Shown here: piece by piece, positions 63,773-64,000 of the stretch
Layout of the letters: each line of letters opens with the position of its first letter
Position numbering within the stretch: position 1 is the stretch's first letter
Assembly (NCBI GenBank): GCA_002364085.1
Contig: DEXK01000021.1
Span: 9,982 to 73,981 of the forward strand
Length of the DNA: 64,000 bases
Reading direction: 5' to 3'
Origin: Balneolaceae bacterium UBA3186
GTDB taxonomy: Bacteria > Bacteroidota > Rhodothermia > Balneolales > Balneolaceae
The notes under the pieces: generated by a model
Database searches by the model: none
Seen by the model: only the letters and a program-made list of their open reading frames with translations
Told to the model about the DNA's origin: nothing
Translations under genes and position numbers: made by a program

Positions 63773-64000
63773 AGTCATTCTGAGCGAGAGCGAAGAATCT
63801 TCACAATGAAAAAAATGCAGATTCTAATTCCCGATGCTTCGGGATCAGGAATATGGATGTTATCTAATTCACTTAAAAAACTGGCTTGTTTATAATCCTG
63901 AAGATTTCAGTAAAAGCTTCCAACTACACCGACCTTTAGAATTATTGGCGAGCCAAGAACGTAATGAAATCGACGGCTCCGAAGGAGCAATCATTACACT
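63773..64000. repeat. Downstream repeat cluster with several palindromes
   Basis: TCATTCTGAGCGAGAGCGAA then GAATCT (63776-63800) is a typical interspersed repeat of these genomes. TCCCGA-TGCT-TCGGGA (63829-63844) is a hairpin. At the edge, GTAATGA (63961-63967) pairs with TCATTAC (63991-63997) around an inner GCTCC-GAA-GGAGC hairpin (63976-63988). A reading frame open from 63834 to the edge crosses these elements and is probably not a gene. Confidence 0.65.

Noticed and set aside
63834..64000. Open reading frame running off the right edge
   Set aside because: It begins inside a hairpin repeat and its end coincides with a composite palindrome (63961-63997), so it is more likely a repeat read-through than a partial gene.
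1..64000. Search for tRNA, rRNA, IS elements, prophage and CRISPR
   Set aside because: No tRNA-like TΨC/anticodon arrangement in the intergenic gaps, no transposase, integrase or phage genes, and no regular repeat-spacer array were seen by eye.

Overview
The window looks like a chromosome segment from the Bacteroidota/Balneolota side of the FCB group; Balneolota is my best guess, by inference only. The DNA is AT-rich. Many signal peptides end in AQ or SQ, and there are HisKA_3 kinases with two-component-regulator propellers and Y_Y_Y domains, Asp-box propeller proteins, SwmB/GEVED/SdrD/DUF11 surface modules and several DUF1446/DUF3419/DUF192-type genes. There is no phage, IS element, CRISPR array, rRNA or recognisable tRNA. 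Layout: 1-179 holds the 5' end of rimP (minus strand), followed by about 750 bases of non-coding DNA rich in palindromic repeats. 926-4196 encodes a secreted Asp-box propeller protein and a DUF192 lipoprotein. 4257-7348 (minus) is a housekeeping block: DUF883 protein, prfB with an intact programmed +1 frameshift, coaE and fbp. 7446-9151 carries a BtaA/BtaB-like pair predicted to make betaine lipid, then proline dehydrogenase. 10409-14403 is an accessory stretch of five unrecognised membrane, lipoprotein or secreted proteins separated by intergenic repeat copies. 14404-21906 (minus) carries both halves of a heterodimeric ABC exporter flanking an RNase Z gene, then a renalase-like flavoprotein and an AtuA/DUF1446 protein. 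22095-31900 (minus) is a signalling cluster of three membrane histidine kinases, two NarL/LuxR response regulators and a lipoprotein. 32150-34937 (minus) is recO-htrA-LPP20 lipoprotein, with stop/start overlaps. 34989-55675 (minus) is the most striking part: a roughly 20 kb surface-protein locus with a 159-aa DUF11-like protein, an 884-aa DUF11 protein, a 2398-aa outer-membrane beta-barrel/OmpA-like protein, a 3260-aa multidomain adhesin-like protein and a stand-alone receiver protein. It is preceded by a compact predicted three-way-junction RNA leader. 55980-60276 holds a DUF58 protein, a convergent M23 peptidase lipoprotein, a BatD-like protein and a BatA-like VWA protein, without a MoxR ATPase. 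60443-63772 is mfd, followed by interspersed palindromic repeats to the window end. How the parts relate: the DUF11 locus is the best candidate for an undescribed system. The OmpA/barrel protein could anchor or export, and the three DUF11 proteins, which all end in the same kind of C-terminal beta module, could be its surface partners. The receiver at the 3' end of the locus and the structured leader at the 5' end suggest dedicated regulation. The signalling cluster looks like one envelope-sensing network in which closely related kinase cores carry different sensors. All functions are read from sequence motifs; no database search was possible.
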